From the NCBI GenBank assembly GCA_045661305.1, contig JAZRFJ010000009.1, positions 1-64,000 on the forward strand: a stretch of 64,000 nt of DNA, in the 5' to 3' direction. A program made the translations under genes and the position numbers. This DNA comes from UMGS1840 sp045661305. GTDB lineage: Bacteria > Bacillota > Clostridia > UMGS1840. The notes beneath the pieces were generated by a model. It did no database searches, had not been told where the DNA came from, and was given only the letters and a program-made list of their open reading frames with translations. The stretch's first letter is position 1; each line of letters begins with the position of its first letter. This document shows positions 9,075-17,957 of this stretch, in pieces.

Positions 9075-10172
9075 ATGAACAAAAGAATCAATGTAACATC
9101 CTCGTCGATGCCTGATTTTTCGGAATACATAGATGAAATAAAGGACTTGTGGGAAACAAAATGGCTTACAAATATGGGGATAAAGCATAATGAGCTTAAA
9201 GAAAAATTAAAGAATTATCTCAAAGTCAGTGGAATTTCTCTTTTTACAAACGGACATCTTGCTTTGGAAGCTGCACTTTCAGTCATGAATTTAAAGGGTG
9301 AGGTCATAACAACTCCGTTTACCTTTGCATCTACTACTCAGGCAATTATAAGATGCGGGCTTACACCTGTTTTTTGCGATATAAATCCTAATGATTATAC
9401 AATAGATGTTTTAAAAATTGAGGAGCTTATAACTGATAAAACTTGTGCGATTGTTCCTGTTCATGTCTATGGAAATGTGTGTGATGTTGAAAAAATTGAA
9501 GAAATTGCAAAAAAATATAACTTAAAGGTTATATATGATGCAGCACATGTTTTTGGCGTTAAGTATAAAGAACAAGGCATAGGCTCATTTGGGGATGCTT
9601 CAATGTTTAGTTTTCATGCCACAAAGGTATTTAATACCATTGAGGGTGGTTGCGTTACATATAATGATGAAACATTATCAGAAAAATTAAAACTTCAGAA
9701 AAATTTCGGTATGAAAAATCAGGAGAGCTATACCGAGATTGCAGGCAACGGTAAAATGAACGAGTTTCAGGCAGCTATGGGACTTTGCAATTTAAGACAT
9801 ATAGATGCTGAAATTGAAAAAAGAAAAAATTGTGCAAGAAAATATATTGAGCTTCTTTCTGTTGATGGAATAAAAGTGTGGAAAGAACAGGAAAATGTTA
9901 CACATAATTATGCGTATTTTCCCGTTTTGTTTGATAAGAAAGTTTTCGGAAAAAGCAGAAATGAAGTAGCTGTTGAGCTTATGGAAGAAAATATTTTTGC
10001 AAGAAAGTATTTTTACCCTATTACAAGTGAATTTGAATGTTATAAAGGTAAATTTTATATAAATCCGACACCGATTGCGAAAGAGGTTTCAGAAAATATT
10101 CTTACACTTCCTCTTTATGCAGATTTAAAAGAGGAAGAAATAGAAAAAATTTGTAATATTATATTAAAATAG
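9075..10172 (+). CDS. DegT/DnrJ/EryC1 sugar aminotransferase
   Basis: PLP-dependent nucleotide-sugar aminotransferase, 365 residues. Key features are TNGHLALEAALSV near residue 55, TTPFTFASTTQAI near 75, the aspartate of YDAAHVFGV near 155, and the PLP lysine in SFHATKVFNTIEGG near 185. The N-terminus (INVTSSSMPDFSEYIDEIKDLW...LTNMG) resembles VioA-like aminotransferases that make dTDP-4-amino-4,6-dideoxy sugars. It is followed directly by rfbA and rfbB, which make dTDP-4-keto-6-deoxyglucose, a suitable substrate. There is no rfbC or rfbD here, so the product is more likely an amino sugar (Qui4N or Fuc4N type) than rhamnose. The exact product is an inference. Confidence 0.85.
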   Translation: MNKRINVTSSSMPDFSEYIDEIKDLWETKWLTNMGIKHNELKEKLKNYLKVSGISLFTNGHLALEAALSVMNLKGEVITTPFTFASTTQAIIRCGLTPVFCDINPNDYTIDVLKIEELITDKTCAIVPVHVYGNVCDVEKIEEIAKKYNLKVIYDAAHVFGVKYKEQGIGSFGDASMFSFHATKVFNTIEGGCVTYNDETLSEKLKLQKNFGMKNQESYTEIAGNGKMNEFQAAMGLCNLRHIDAEIEKRKNCARKYIELLSVDGIKVWKEQENVTHNYAYFPVLFDKKVFGKSRNEVAVELMEENIFARKYFYPITSEFECYKGKFYINPTPIAKEVSENILTLPLYADLKEEEIEKICNIILK

Positions 10173-10183
10173 GAGATGATTAA

Positions 10184-11050
10184 GTGAAAGGAATAATCTT
10201 AGCGGGCGGAAAAGGAACAAGGCTTTATCCAATGACAAAGGTTGTATCAAAACAGCTTCTTCCTCTATATGATAAGCCTATGATTTATTATCCGCTTTCT
10301 ACACTTATGCTTGCAGGAATAAGAGAAATTCTTATAATTTCTACACCTGAAGATTTACCAATGTATGAAGCATTACTGGGGGACGGAAATGACATAGGCT
10401 TAGAGCTTTATTATAAAGTTCAGCCTGAACCAAAAGGCTTGGCTCAAGCATTTATACTTGGGGAAGATTTTATCGGTGATGACAGCGTGTGCCTTATTCT
10501 TGGCGATAATATTTTTTACGGTACACATCTTACAAAAATACTTGAGGATGCACAGAAAAATAAAATAGGAGCGACAATTTTCGGATATCTTGTAAATGAC
10601 CCTAAAGCTTTTGGTGTGGTTGAATTTGATAAAAACAGGAAGGTTGTTTCTATTGAAGAAAAACCACAAAATCCAAAATCAAATTACGCAGTTCCGGGCC
10701 TTTATTTTTATGATAACCGTGTTATTGAAATTGCAAAAAATGTAAAGCCATCTGCAAGGGGAGAGCTTGAAATAACAGCAGTAAACAATGAATATTTAAA
10801 AAATAATGAGCTTAATGTTGTTTTAATGCAAAGGGGAATGGCTTGGCTTGATACGGGAACGCCGTCAGGTATGCTTCAGGCAAGCAACTTTGTTAAGACA
10901 GTTCAGGAAATGCAAGGCTTTTACATATCCTGCTTAGAAGAAATAGCATACAGACGCGGATTTATTACAAAAGAGCAGCTAAGAGCACTTGGCGAAAGGT
11001 TAAAAACAACTGATTACGGAAAATATATTCTCGATTTATGTGAAGAATAA
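10184..11050 (+). CDS. rfbA: Glucose-1-phosphate thymidylyltransferase RfbA/RmlA
   Basis: Makes dTDP-glucose from dTTP and glucose-1-phosphate. It is 288 residues, the usual length. The N-terminus MKGIILAGGKGTRLYPMTK is the nucleotide-binding signature; YYPLSTLMLAGIREILIIS and the LGDNIFYG metal-binding motif follow. It starts with GTG at 10184, preceded by AGGAG at 10171-10175. It lies 11 bases after the aminotransferase gene and 18 bases before rfbB, in one operon. Together these enzymes feed a dTDP-linked 6-deoxy sugar into the polysaccharide. Confidence 0.95.
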   Translation: MKGIILAGGKGTRLYPMTKVVSKQLLPLYDKPMIYYPLSTLMLAGIREILIISTPEDLPMYEALLGDGNDIGLELYYKVQPEPKGLAQAFILGEDFIGDDSVCLILGDNIFYGTHLTKILEDAQKNKIGATIFGYLVNDPKAFGVVEFDKNRKVVSIEEKPQNPKSNYAVPGLYFYDNRVIEIAKNVKPSARGELEITAVNNEYLKNNELNVVLMQRGMAWLDTGTPSGMLQASNFVKTVQEMQGFYISCLEEIAYRRGFITKEQLRALGERLKTTDYGKYILDLCEE

Positions 11051-11068
11051 AAAAAGGGGAAGAAAATA

Positions 11069-12088
11069 ATGAAAATTTTGGTTACCGGCGGTGCTGGATT
11101 TATAGGAAGTAATTTTGTGTATTATATGTTGGATAAATATAAAGACTATAAAATATTTTGTCTTGACAGTCTTACATATGCAGGAAATCTTTCTACTCTT
11201 AAAAAAGCTATGGAAAATGATAATTTTTCATTTGTAAAAGGTGATATAACTGACAGAGAGTTTGTTTTTTCATTATTTGAAAAAGAAAATTTTGATATCG
11301 TTGTCAATTTTGCAGCTGAAAGCCATGTTGACAGGTCGATTGAACAGCCTGATGTATTCTTAAAAACTAACATTATGGGAACTCAGGTTTTACTTGATGC
11401 TTCAAAAAAGTTTGATGTAAAAAGATATCATCAGGTTTCAACTGATGAAGTTTACGGAGATTTACCGCTTGACAGACCTGATTTGTTTTTTACCGAAGAA
11501 ACACCTATACATACATCAAGTCCGTACAGTGCTTCAAAGGCAAGTGCAGACCTTCTTTGTTTAGCTTATCACAGAACTTATGGTATGCCAATAACTATTT
11601 CAAGATGTTCAAACAACTACGGTCCTTATCACTTTCCTGAAAAGCTTATTCCTCTTATGATTGCAAATGCACTTAATGATAAATCACTTCCTGTTTACGG
11701 AAACGGTCTTAATGTGAGAGATTGGCTTTATGTAGAGGACCATTGCAGTGCGATTGACATTATAATCCATAAAGGCAAAATCGGTGAAGTATATAATGTA
11801 GGCGGTCATAACGAAAAAGCAAACATTGATATTGTAAAGACAATCCTTAGAATTCTAAAGAAGTCTGAAAGCCTTATAACATATGTTACTGACAGAAAAG
11901 GCCATGATATGAGATATGCAATCGACCCTAAAAAAATCCATTCAGAGCTTGGCTGGTTACCACAAACAAAATTTGAAGACGGTATTGTAAAAACAGTTGA
12001 GTGGTATCTTAATAACCGTGAATGGTGGGAAGAAATCATAAGCGGTGAATATAAGAATTATTACCAGAAAATGTACGGAGAAAGATAA
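11069..12088 (+). CDS. rfbB: dTDP-glucose 4,6-dehydratase RfbB/RmlB
   Basis: NAD-dependent extended SDR enzyme that converts dTDP-glucose to dTDP-4-keto-6-deoxyglucose. It is 339 residues long. Visible motifs are TGGAGFIGSNF at the N-terminus, FAAESHVDRSI, the catalytic STDEVYGD and YSASKAS (the Tyr-x3-Lys pair). An AAAGGGGAAG ribosome site precedes the ATG. Genes for the later rhamnose steps (rfbC, rfbD) are absent from this window, so the keto sugar is probably used by the neighbouring aminotransferase (9075-10172). Confidence 0.95.
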   Translation: MKILVTGGAGFIGSNFVYYMLDKYKDYKIFCLDSLTYAGNLSTLKKAMENDNFSFVKGDITDREFVFSLFEKENFDIVVNFAAESHVDRSIEQPDVFLKTNIMGTQVLLDASKKFDVKRYHQVSTDEVYGDLPLDRPDLFFTEETPIHTSSPYSASKASADLLCLAYHRTYGMPITISRCSNNYGPYHFPEKLIPLMIANALNDKSLPVYGNGLNVRDWLYVEDHCSAIDIIIHKGKIGEVYNVGGHNEKANIDIVKTILRILKKSESLITYVTDRKGHDMRYAIDPKKIHSELGWLPQTKFEDGIVKTVEWYLNNREWWEEIISGEYKNYYQKMYGER

Positions 12089-12120
12089 AAAATACGAAAA
12101 AAAGAAAGAAGACATTTTAA

Positions 12121-13377
12121 ATGAACGCAGATTTTCTTACATTTGTAAATTTAATAAAAGATGAACTAACAGGTGAAATGACCTTAGAAAGTTTTGATTT
12201 TGAAAAAATCATTAAAATTGCTGAAAGTCAGGGAATGAAGACACTTTTGTTTTCTGTGCTTAAAAAGTATAATAATGACGGCAGACTTAAAAACGCCTCC
12301 GAGAATTTTTTGGAATTTGAAGTCAATGTAACTAAAAGAGTTTTTGAATATACAAAAACGCAGTACGAGGTTAATAAGGTTATAAAAGCTCTTGAAAAAG
12401 AGGGAATTTCATGCGTGATTTTAAAAGGTGATACCTTATCTTCAATTTATCCGCACAGCGAGCTTAGAATGTCGGGCGATACAGATATTCTTATTGATAT
12501 AAAAAAAGAAAAGAAATGCCTAAAGCTTTTTAAAAAAATGGGTTGTTATGTCAAAAAGAGAACGAGGACAAATAATCAGTCTGTTATTGTTCACCCAAAA
12601 GCAGGCAAATTTGAAATACATATTTCAATGGATACAAAAGAGGTTTCGGAGGTATGGTATAATAATGTTGAGCTTGTAAAGGAGCCTTACAGAGAAGAGG
12701 CAGTTTCGGGAGTTTATAAGTATAAAACTCTTTCCTATACTGATACTGCTCTTAATCTCGTGCTTCATGTTGTAAAGCATTTTATAAGCGGAATATCACA
12801 TATGAGAATGGTAACAGATACAGTTCTTTTTATGGATAGAAATTACGATAAAATCGACTTTAAAAGAGTTTGTGATACACTTTCTTCGTTAAATTATCTG
12901 ACATTTTTCAAATGCCTTTGCTATATAGGAAATGTTTATCTGGGACTTGAAAAATTAGAAGCGGAAGAAAAGGTGAAAGAACAATCAGAAAAAATACTTG
13001 AAGATATATACAACTGCGGTGTTTACGGCTTTGACAAGCTTGATGGTGATACTTACACATATAGTATCTATTCTCAAAACCGTTTTGAAAAATTCGGAAA
13101 AAACCAAAATAAAAGCTATAAGAATTATAAAATTAAGCTTCTTATTAACGATACTTTTGATTTAATTTTTAAAAATAAATATGAGATGATGACAATTTAC
13201 CCTGTACTTAAAAAGCATATTTATTTACTTCCTTTTATGTATATATACAGATTTTTTTCGTGTGCTTTTAATACTGTTTTTGGTAAGAAAAATAAAAAAC
13301 CTGATGAAGATACCCAAAATAATCAGGAATTTATGGAAAAAAGACTTGAGCTTTTTGAAAAAATGGATATGATGTAG
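12121..13377 (+). CDS. Nucleotidyltransferase-like protein (PF14907 type)
   Basis: A 418-residue protein resembling the uncharacterised nucleotidyltransferase family PF14907. The core motif is CVILKGDTLSSIYP near residues 97-110, followed by LRMSGDTDILID, which matches the family's LKG...YP...R..GDIDILV pattern with the two metal-binding aspartates. The second half is helical and ends in a charged tail after a hydrophobic stretch (YLLPFMYIYRFF). Such proteins often lie in capsule and peptide-modification clusters, but the substrate is not known. It lies 32 bases after rfbB, suggesting it belongs to the same transcript. Confidence 0.65.
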   Translation: MNADFLTFVNLIKDELTGEMTLESFDFEKIIKIAESQGMKTLLFSVLKKYNNDGRLKNASENFLEFEVNVTKRVFEYTKTQYEVNKVIKALEKEGISCVILKGDTLSSIYPHSELRMSGDTDILIDIKKEKKCLKLFKKMGCYVKKRTRTNNQSVIVHPKAGKFEIHISMDTKEVSEVWYNNVELVKEPYREEAVSGVYKYKTLSYTDTALNLVLHVVKHFISGISHMRMVTDTVLFMDRNYDKIDFKRVCDTLSSLNYLTFFKCLCYIGNVYLGLEKLEAEEKVKEQSEKILEDIYNCGVYGFDKLDGDTYTYSIYSQNRFEKFGKNQNKSYKNYKIKLLINDTFDLIFKNKYEMMTIYPVLKKHIYLLPFMYIYRFFSCAFNTVFGKKNKKPDEDTQNNQEFMEKRLELFEKMDMM

Positions 13378-13387
13378 TGGTATAAAA

Positions 13388-14116
13388 ATGGGAAGAGAAA
13401 AAAGAAAAGAAAACATCGACGCATTTTATGAGGTTAAAGTACAAAAAAATGAGTTAATACCATATTTTTGTGATGATGACGATTTTGATTTTTTTATTAA
13501 TCTTTTTAAAAAAGAAAGTTTAAAAAGAGATTTCAAAATCATTTCTTATGTTTTTTTAAAAGACAGCATAAGATTTATTGTATTGACAGAAAATTTTGAG
13601 CAAATTTCTTTATTAATGGCTAATATTCTAAGGCAGTATTCAAGATATTATAAGAAAAAATATAATTACGAAAATAGTGTTTTTGAAAAAAGATATAAGC
13701 TTACAGGAATTAAAAAAGATGAGCTTTGTCAGAAAGTTCTTACTATGCACAATAAGATTTTAAATAGTGGATATGACGAAAAAGAAAGCCGTTATTCTTC
13801 TTTTTCAGACTATTTTGTTTCAGATAAAGAAGAAAGAATTTGCAATACTGATTATGTCTATACCCAAATTTCAAAAGATGAATTTTATATTAACCATTAT
13901 AGCTATAAAAGTGAAGATGATTATGATGAAATTAAAGAATATATCTGTGAAAAACTAAAAACAAACGATTACAGAGATATAAAAAATGTTCCAAAAAGAA
14001 TAAGAAATGACATAATAAAAAGCTTGTATTATAACGAAAATAAACGAGTAAGTGACATAAGTGAAATTACCGAATTATCCAGACAGACGATATATAATAT
14101 TATAAAAAGAAATTAA
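13388..14116 (+). CDS. RAYT/Y1-transposase-like protein lacking the HUH motif, with C-terminal HTH
   Basis: The 242-residue protein follows the layout of REP-associated tyrosine transposases (Transposase_17/PF01797): an FYEVKVQKNE strand, an FDFFINLFKKE helix, an FKIISYVFLKDSIRFIVL strand, LMANILRQYSRYYKKKYN and VFEKRYK. In active members the third element reads MxNHVHLLI; here the His-x-His is Ser60-Ile-Arg62 (13565-13573). The tyrosine expected near RYIHxNP appears as LTMHNKILNSG, with Met. So the catalytic residues seem lost although the frame is intact. The C-terminus, RVSDISEITELSRQTIYNI, is a helix-turn-helix. Likely a domesticated DNA- or RNA-binding protein, perhaps a regulator of the polysaccharide locus (inference). 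It starts 11 bases after the previous gene. Confidence 0.6.
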   Translation: MGREKRKENIDAFYEVKVQKNELIPYFCDDDDFDFFINLFKKESLKRDFKIISYVFLKDSIRFIVLTENFEQISLLMANILRQYSRYYKKKYNYENSVFEKRYKLTGIKKDELCQKVLTMHNKILNSGYDEKESRYSSFSDYFVSDKEERICNTDYVYTQISKDEFYINHYSYKSEDDYDEIKEYICEKLKTNDYRDIKNVPKRIRNDIIKSLYYNENKRVSDISEITELSRQTIYNIIKRN

Positions 14117-14139
14117 AAACTGAATTTTTAATAAAACAC

Positions 14140-14168
14140 TTGAAAAAACTTAAAAAATATGATATATT
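14140..14168 (+). promoter_or_regulatory. σA-type promoter upstream of asnA
   Basis: TTGAAA at 14140-14145, a 17-base spacer, and TATATT at 14163-14168. It lies 61 bases before the asnA start and marks a new transcription unit after the polysaccharide locus. Confidence 0.5.
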
Positions 14169-14228
14169 TATATATTATTTATAAATTTTTTAAAAATCTT
14201 TGCACTTAAATTTACGGAGGATATAAAG

Positions 14229-15236
14229 ATGAGTAAAACTGTGATACCAAAAGGCTATAAATCCGAGCTTAGCTTGTATGAAACACAAACTGCAATCGGA
14301 TTTACAAAAAGATATTTTGAAGATAAGCTTAGTGCTGCACTTAATCTAAAGAGAGTGTCTGCACCGCTTTTTGTTGAGCCTCAAACAGGTCTTAATGATA
14401 ATCTTAACGGAAGTGAAAGAGCTGTAAGCTTTGATATCCTTGAAACAAAAACTGTTGCAGAGGTTGTTCATTCTTTGGCAAAGTGGAAAAGAATGGCACT
14501 TTATAAATACGATTTTAAGCCGGGAAACGGTCTTTATACTGATATGAATGCGATAAGACGAGATGAGGAAATGGATAATCTTCACTCAATTTATGTTGAC
14601 CAGTGGGATTGGGAAAAGGTAATAACAAAGGAAGACAGAAATATTGAATATCTTAAGAAAACTGTAGTAAAAATTGTAAATGCGATTTGTGATACTCAAG
14701 AAAAGGTAAGAGAAAAATATCCTGCAATAACAACAAGGCTGTCCCGTGATGTTCATTTTGTAACTACACAAGAGCTTGAAGATATGTACCCGAATCTCAC
14801 ATCGAAAGAAAGAGAAAATGCTTATACAAAAAAATATAAAACTGTTTTTATAATGCAAATAGGTGATTACTTAAAATCAGGCAAAAAGCATGACGGCAGA
14901 GCACCTGATTATGATGACTGGAAATTAAACGGAGATATCCTTTTTTATAACGAGGTTTTAGACCAGGCAATTGAGCTTTCATCAATGGGAATAAGAGTGG
15001 ATAGTAAGGCAATGGACGAACAGCTTACAAAAGCAAAATGTGAGGACAGAAGACATCTTACATTCCATAAAATGCTTCTTAACGATGAGCTTCCTCTTAC
15101 TATGGGCGGGGGAATAGGTCAGTCAAGACTGTGTATGCTGATTTTAGGTAAAGCCCATGTCGGAGAAGTTCAGGTTTCCGTCTGGGATAAGGAAACTGTC
15201 AGAATTTGCAAAGAAGCGAATGTTGAATTGTTATAG
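14229..15236 (+). CDS. asnA: Aspartate-ammonia ligase AsnA
   Basis: Ammonia-dependent asparagine synthetase, 335 residues, of the class II tRNA-synthetase-like fold. Recognised from the N-terminus (VIPKGYKSELSLYETQTAI), LFVEPQTGLNDNLNG near residue 47, SIYVDQWDWEK near 120, and the C-terminal GGGIGQSRLCMLIL motif 3. A TACGGAGGA ribosome site lies about 7 bases before the ATG. It is followed 19 bases later by a type III glutamine synthetase, so the two ammonia-assimilating enzymes are probably co-expressed. Confidence 0.95.
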   Translation: MSKTVIPKGYKSELSLYETQTAIGFTKRYFEDKLSAALNLKRVSAPLFVEPQTGLNDNLNGSERAVSFDILETKTVAEVVHSLAKWKRMALYKYDFKPGNGLYTDMNAIRRDEEMDNLHSIYVDQWDWEKVITKEDRNIEYLKKTVVKIVNAICDTQEKVREKYPAITTRLSRDVHFVTTQELEDMYPNLTSKERENAYTKKYKTVFIMQIGDYLKSGKKHDGRAPDYDDWKLNGDILFYNEVLDQAIELSSMGIRVDSKAMDEQLTKAKCEDRRHLTFHKMLLNDELPLTMGGGIGQSRLCMLILGKAHVGEVQVSVWDKETVRICKEANVELL

Positions 15237-15255
15237 AAACGAAAGGAATTTTAAT

Positions 15256-17349
15256 ATGAAGAATGTACCTTCAATTTTCGGAAGTCTTGTTTTTAACGAT
15301 AATGTAATGCGTGACAGACTTCCGAAGGATATATATAAAGCTTTAAAAAAGACTATTGAAGAGGGAAAAACTTTAGATATAAGTGTTGCAAATGTTGTAG
15401 CAAATGCAATGAAGGATTGGGCTTGTGAACACGGTGTAACTCACTATACACATTGGTTTCAGCCACTTACAGGTATAACTGCCGAAAAGCACGACAGCTT
15501 TATTTCTCCGATAGGAGAGGGCAGAGTTATTATGGATTTTTCAGGTAAGGAGCTTATAAAGGGCGAGCCTGATGCATCAAGCTTTCCGTCAGGCGGACTT
15601 CGTGCAACCTTTGAAGCAAGAGGTTATACCGCATGGGACCCTACTTCTTACGCATTTATCAAGGATTCGACACTTTGCATACCAACAGCTTTCTGTTCAT
15701 ACAGTGGTGAGGTTTTAGATAAAAAAACACCTCTTCTTCGTTCAATGGAGCTTATAAATACTCAGGCAATGCGTATTTTAAAGCTGTTTGGAAATGATGA
15801 TGTAAAAAGAGTAAATACAACTGTCGGTGCAGAACAGGAATATTTTTTACTTGATAAAAGTGTGTATGAAAAAAGACCTGACCTTATATATACAGGAAGA
15901 ACACTTTTTGGTGCAAAGCCACCTAAGGGACAGGAACTTGAAGACCACTATTTCGGAACAATAAAACCGAGAGTTGCAGAGTTTATGACCGAGCTTGACG
16001 AAGAATTATGGAAGCTTGGTGTTCTTGCAAAGACTAAGCATAACGAGGCGGCTCCTGCACAGCACGAGCTTGCACCTATATTTGAAACCTCTAACCTTGC
16101 AACAGACCAGAATCAGCTTACAATGGAAACAATGAAAAAAATTGCATCAAAGCATGATATGGTTTGTCTACTTCATGAAAAACCGTTTGCAGGTGTAAAC
16201 GGAAGCGGTAAGCATAATAACTGGTCGCTTTCGACAAACACAGGAGTAAACTTGCTTGAGCCTGGAAAATCACCCGGTGAAAATGCACAGTTCTTATTAT
16301 TTTTATGTGCAGTAATTGAAGCTGTTCATGAACATCAGGACTTACTTAGAATGTCCGTTGCAAGCGCAGGGAATGACCATAGACTTGGCGGTAACGAAGC
16401 ACCTCCTGCGATTGTTTCAATGTTTTTGGGTGATGAGCTTACTTCAATTCTTCACTCAATAGAAACAGATACATCGTTTGATAAAGTGAAAAAAGAAAAC
16501 TTGGAAATCGGTGTTGATGTTTTACCTAATTTCCCAAAGGATACAACTGACAGAAACAGAACATCACCGCTTGCGTTTACAGGAAACAAATTTGAATTTC
16601 GTATGGTGGGTGCATCTTTCTCAATTTCTGACCCTAATATTATCTTAAATACAATAGTAGGTGATGTTTTAGATAAATATGCAACCAGACTTGAAAACGC
16701 TTCTGATTTTAAATGCGAGCTTAAAGCACTTATAAAAGAAACTATAAAAAATCATAAAGCTATTATTTTCAACGGAAATAACTATAGCAAGGAGTGGGCA
16801 GAGGAAGCAAAGAAAAGAGGACTTCTTAATTTGAAATCTTCTCCTGAAGCTATCAAAACTTTTGTAAAAAATGAGAATATTTCACTTTTCACAAAACATA
16901 AAATTTTTAGTGAAGCAGAAGTTAAATCAAGATGTGAAATTCAGCTTGAAAGCTACTGTAAAATTCTAAAAATCGAAGCACTTACATTCATAGAAATGTT
17001 AAGACGAGATATAATTCCTGCCGTTGTAAGCTATGAAAAGGACTTAGTTGAAATGGCAAGCATGAAGAAAAATCTTATGGGTGAAGAGTTTATTAAAAGC
17101 GATATGAAGATGATAGACAGATTTTCTCGTGATATTGATAATTTATATGGAATTACAGCGGCTTTAACACAAAGAGTTGAAGAAACAAATAGTTTTTGCG
17201 ATGTTAATGAGCTTAGTGATTTTTACAGAGATGAAATTGTAACAACAATGGAGGACGCAAGGCTTATTGTAGACGGTTTAGAGACAAATGTGGGAAGAAA
17301 ATACTGGCCGTATCCGTCATATGGAGAAATGCTTTTTAGTATTCAATAA
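15256..17349 (+). CDS. glnN: Glutamine synthetase type III
   Basis: ATP-dependent glutamine synthetase of the large type III class (697 residues, typical of this class and much longer than the 440-470 residues of type I). Motifs include THWFQPLTGITAEKHDSF, EQEYFLLDK near residue 193, KHNEAAPAQHELAPIFE near 265, and GNDHRLGGNEAPPAI near 373. I chose the ATG at 15256, preceded by AAAGGA at 15242-15247. A longer in-frame extension upstream would overlap asnA and has no family resemblance. Type III enzymes are common in Bacteroidetes and Clostridia. It forms a short operon with asnA. Confidence 0.92.
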   Translation: MKNVPSIFGSLVFNDNVMRDRLPKDIYKALKKTIEEGKTLDISVANVVANAMKDWACEHGVTHYTHWFQPLTGITAEKHDSFISPIGEGRVIMDFSGKELIKGEPDASSFPSGGLRATFEARGYTAWDPTSYAFIKDSTLCIPTAFCSYSGEVLDKKTPLLRSMELINTQAMRILKLFGNDDVKRVNTTVGAEQEYFLLDKSVYEKRPDLIYTGRTLFGAKPPKGQELEDHYFGTIKPRVAEFMTELDEELWKLGVLAKTKHNEAAPAQHELAPIFETSNLATDQNQLTMETMKKIASKHDMVCLLHEKPFAGVNGSGKHNNWSLSTNTGVNLLEPGKSPGENAQFLLFLCAVIEAVHEHQDLLRMSVASAGNDHRLGGNEAPPAIVSMFLGDELTSILHSIETDTSFDKVKKENLEIGVDVLPNFPKDTTDRNRTSPLAFTGNKFEFRMVGASFSISDPNIILNTIVGDVLDKYATRLENASDFKCELKALIKETIKNHKAIIFNGNNYSKEWAEEAKKRGLLNLKSSPEAIKTFVKNENISLFTKHKIFSEAEVKSRCEIQLESYCKILKIEALTFIEMLRRDIIPAVVSYEKDLVEMASMKKNLMGEEFIKSDMKMIDRFSRDIDNLYGITAALTQRVEETNSFCDVNELSDFYRDEIVTTMEDARLIVDGLETNVGRKYWPYPSYGEMLFSIQ

Positions 17350-17375
17350 AATTATTGAAAAATTGGGGATATTTT

Positions 17376-17930
17376 ATGGGATTAATTGAGCTTTTTTTAA
17401 CAGCAGTTGCACTTTCTATGGATGCGTTTGCAGTTTCTGTGTGTAAAGGTTTAAGCGTGAGAGAATTAAAGCCGAAGCATGCACTTTGTGTAGGTCTGTA
17501 TTTTGGCGGATTTCAGGCACTTATGCCTCTTATCGGCTATTTTCTGGGAATGCAGTTTGAGCGTTTTATAGTAAATATCGACCATTGGATTGCCTTTTTA
17601 CTTTTAGGACTTATCGGATTTAATATGATAAAGGAAGCAAGAGAGTGCGAAGAGCTTGATGATTCCTTTTCTGTAAGAACAATGCTTACGCTTGCAGTAG
17701 CAACAAGCATTGACGCACTTGCCGTTGGAATTACATTTGCAGTAGTTAAAGCAGCTATTATTCCTGCTGTCACTTTAATCGGAACAATAACCTTTTCACT
17801 AAGTATTGTAGGTATAAAAATAGGAAATATATTCGGTGCAAAATTTAAGTCAAAGGCAGAAATTGCGGGCGGAGTGCTTCTTATTCTTATGGGACTTAAG
17901 ATACTTATTGAGCATTTGTTTTTAAAATAA
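17376..17930 (+). CDS. mntP: Manganese efflux pump MntP
   Basis: A 184-residue, six-helix membrane protein of the MntP family (formerly DUF204). It has the two internal-repeat signatures with the key aspartates, SMDAFAVSVCKGL near residue 16 and TSIDALAVGITFA near residue 110. It exports Mn(II). I chose the ATG at 17376, which has TTGGGGA at 17363-17369, not an in-frame TTG upstream. No yybP-ykoY manganese riboswitch is visible before it; the gene starts 26 bases after the glutamine synthetase stop, so it is probably read from the upstream promoter. Confidence 0.9.
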   Translation: MGLIELFLTAVALSMDAFAVSVCKGLSVRELKPKHALCVGLYFGGFQALMPLIGYFLGMQFERFIVNIDHWIAFLLLGLIGFNMIKEARECEELDDSFSVRTMLTLAVATSIDALAVGITFAVVKAAIIPAVTLIGTITFSLSIVGIKIGNIFGAKFKSKAEIAGGVLLILMGLKILIEHLFLK

Positions 17931-17957
17931 ATATGATACATAAGGGGGCTTTACAGC

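Noticed and set aside
17350..17376. yybP-ykoY manganese riboswitch before mntP
   Set aside because: Only 26 bases separate it from the glutamine synthetase gene and no conserved motif is present.
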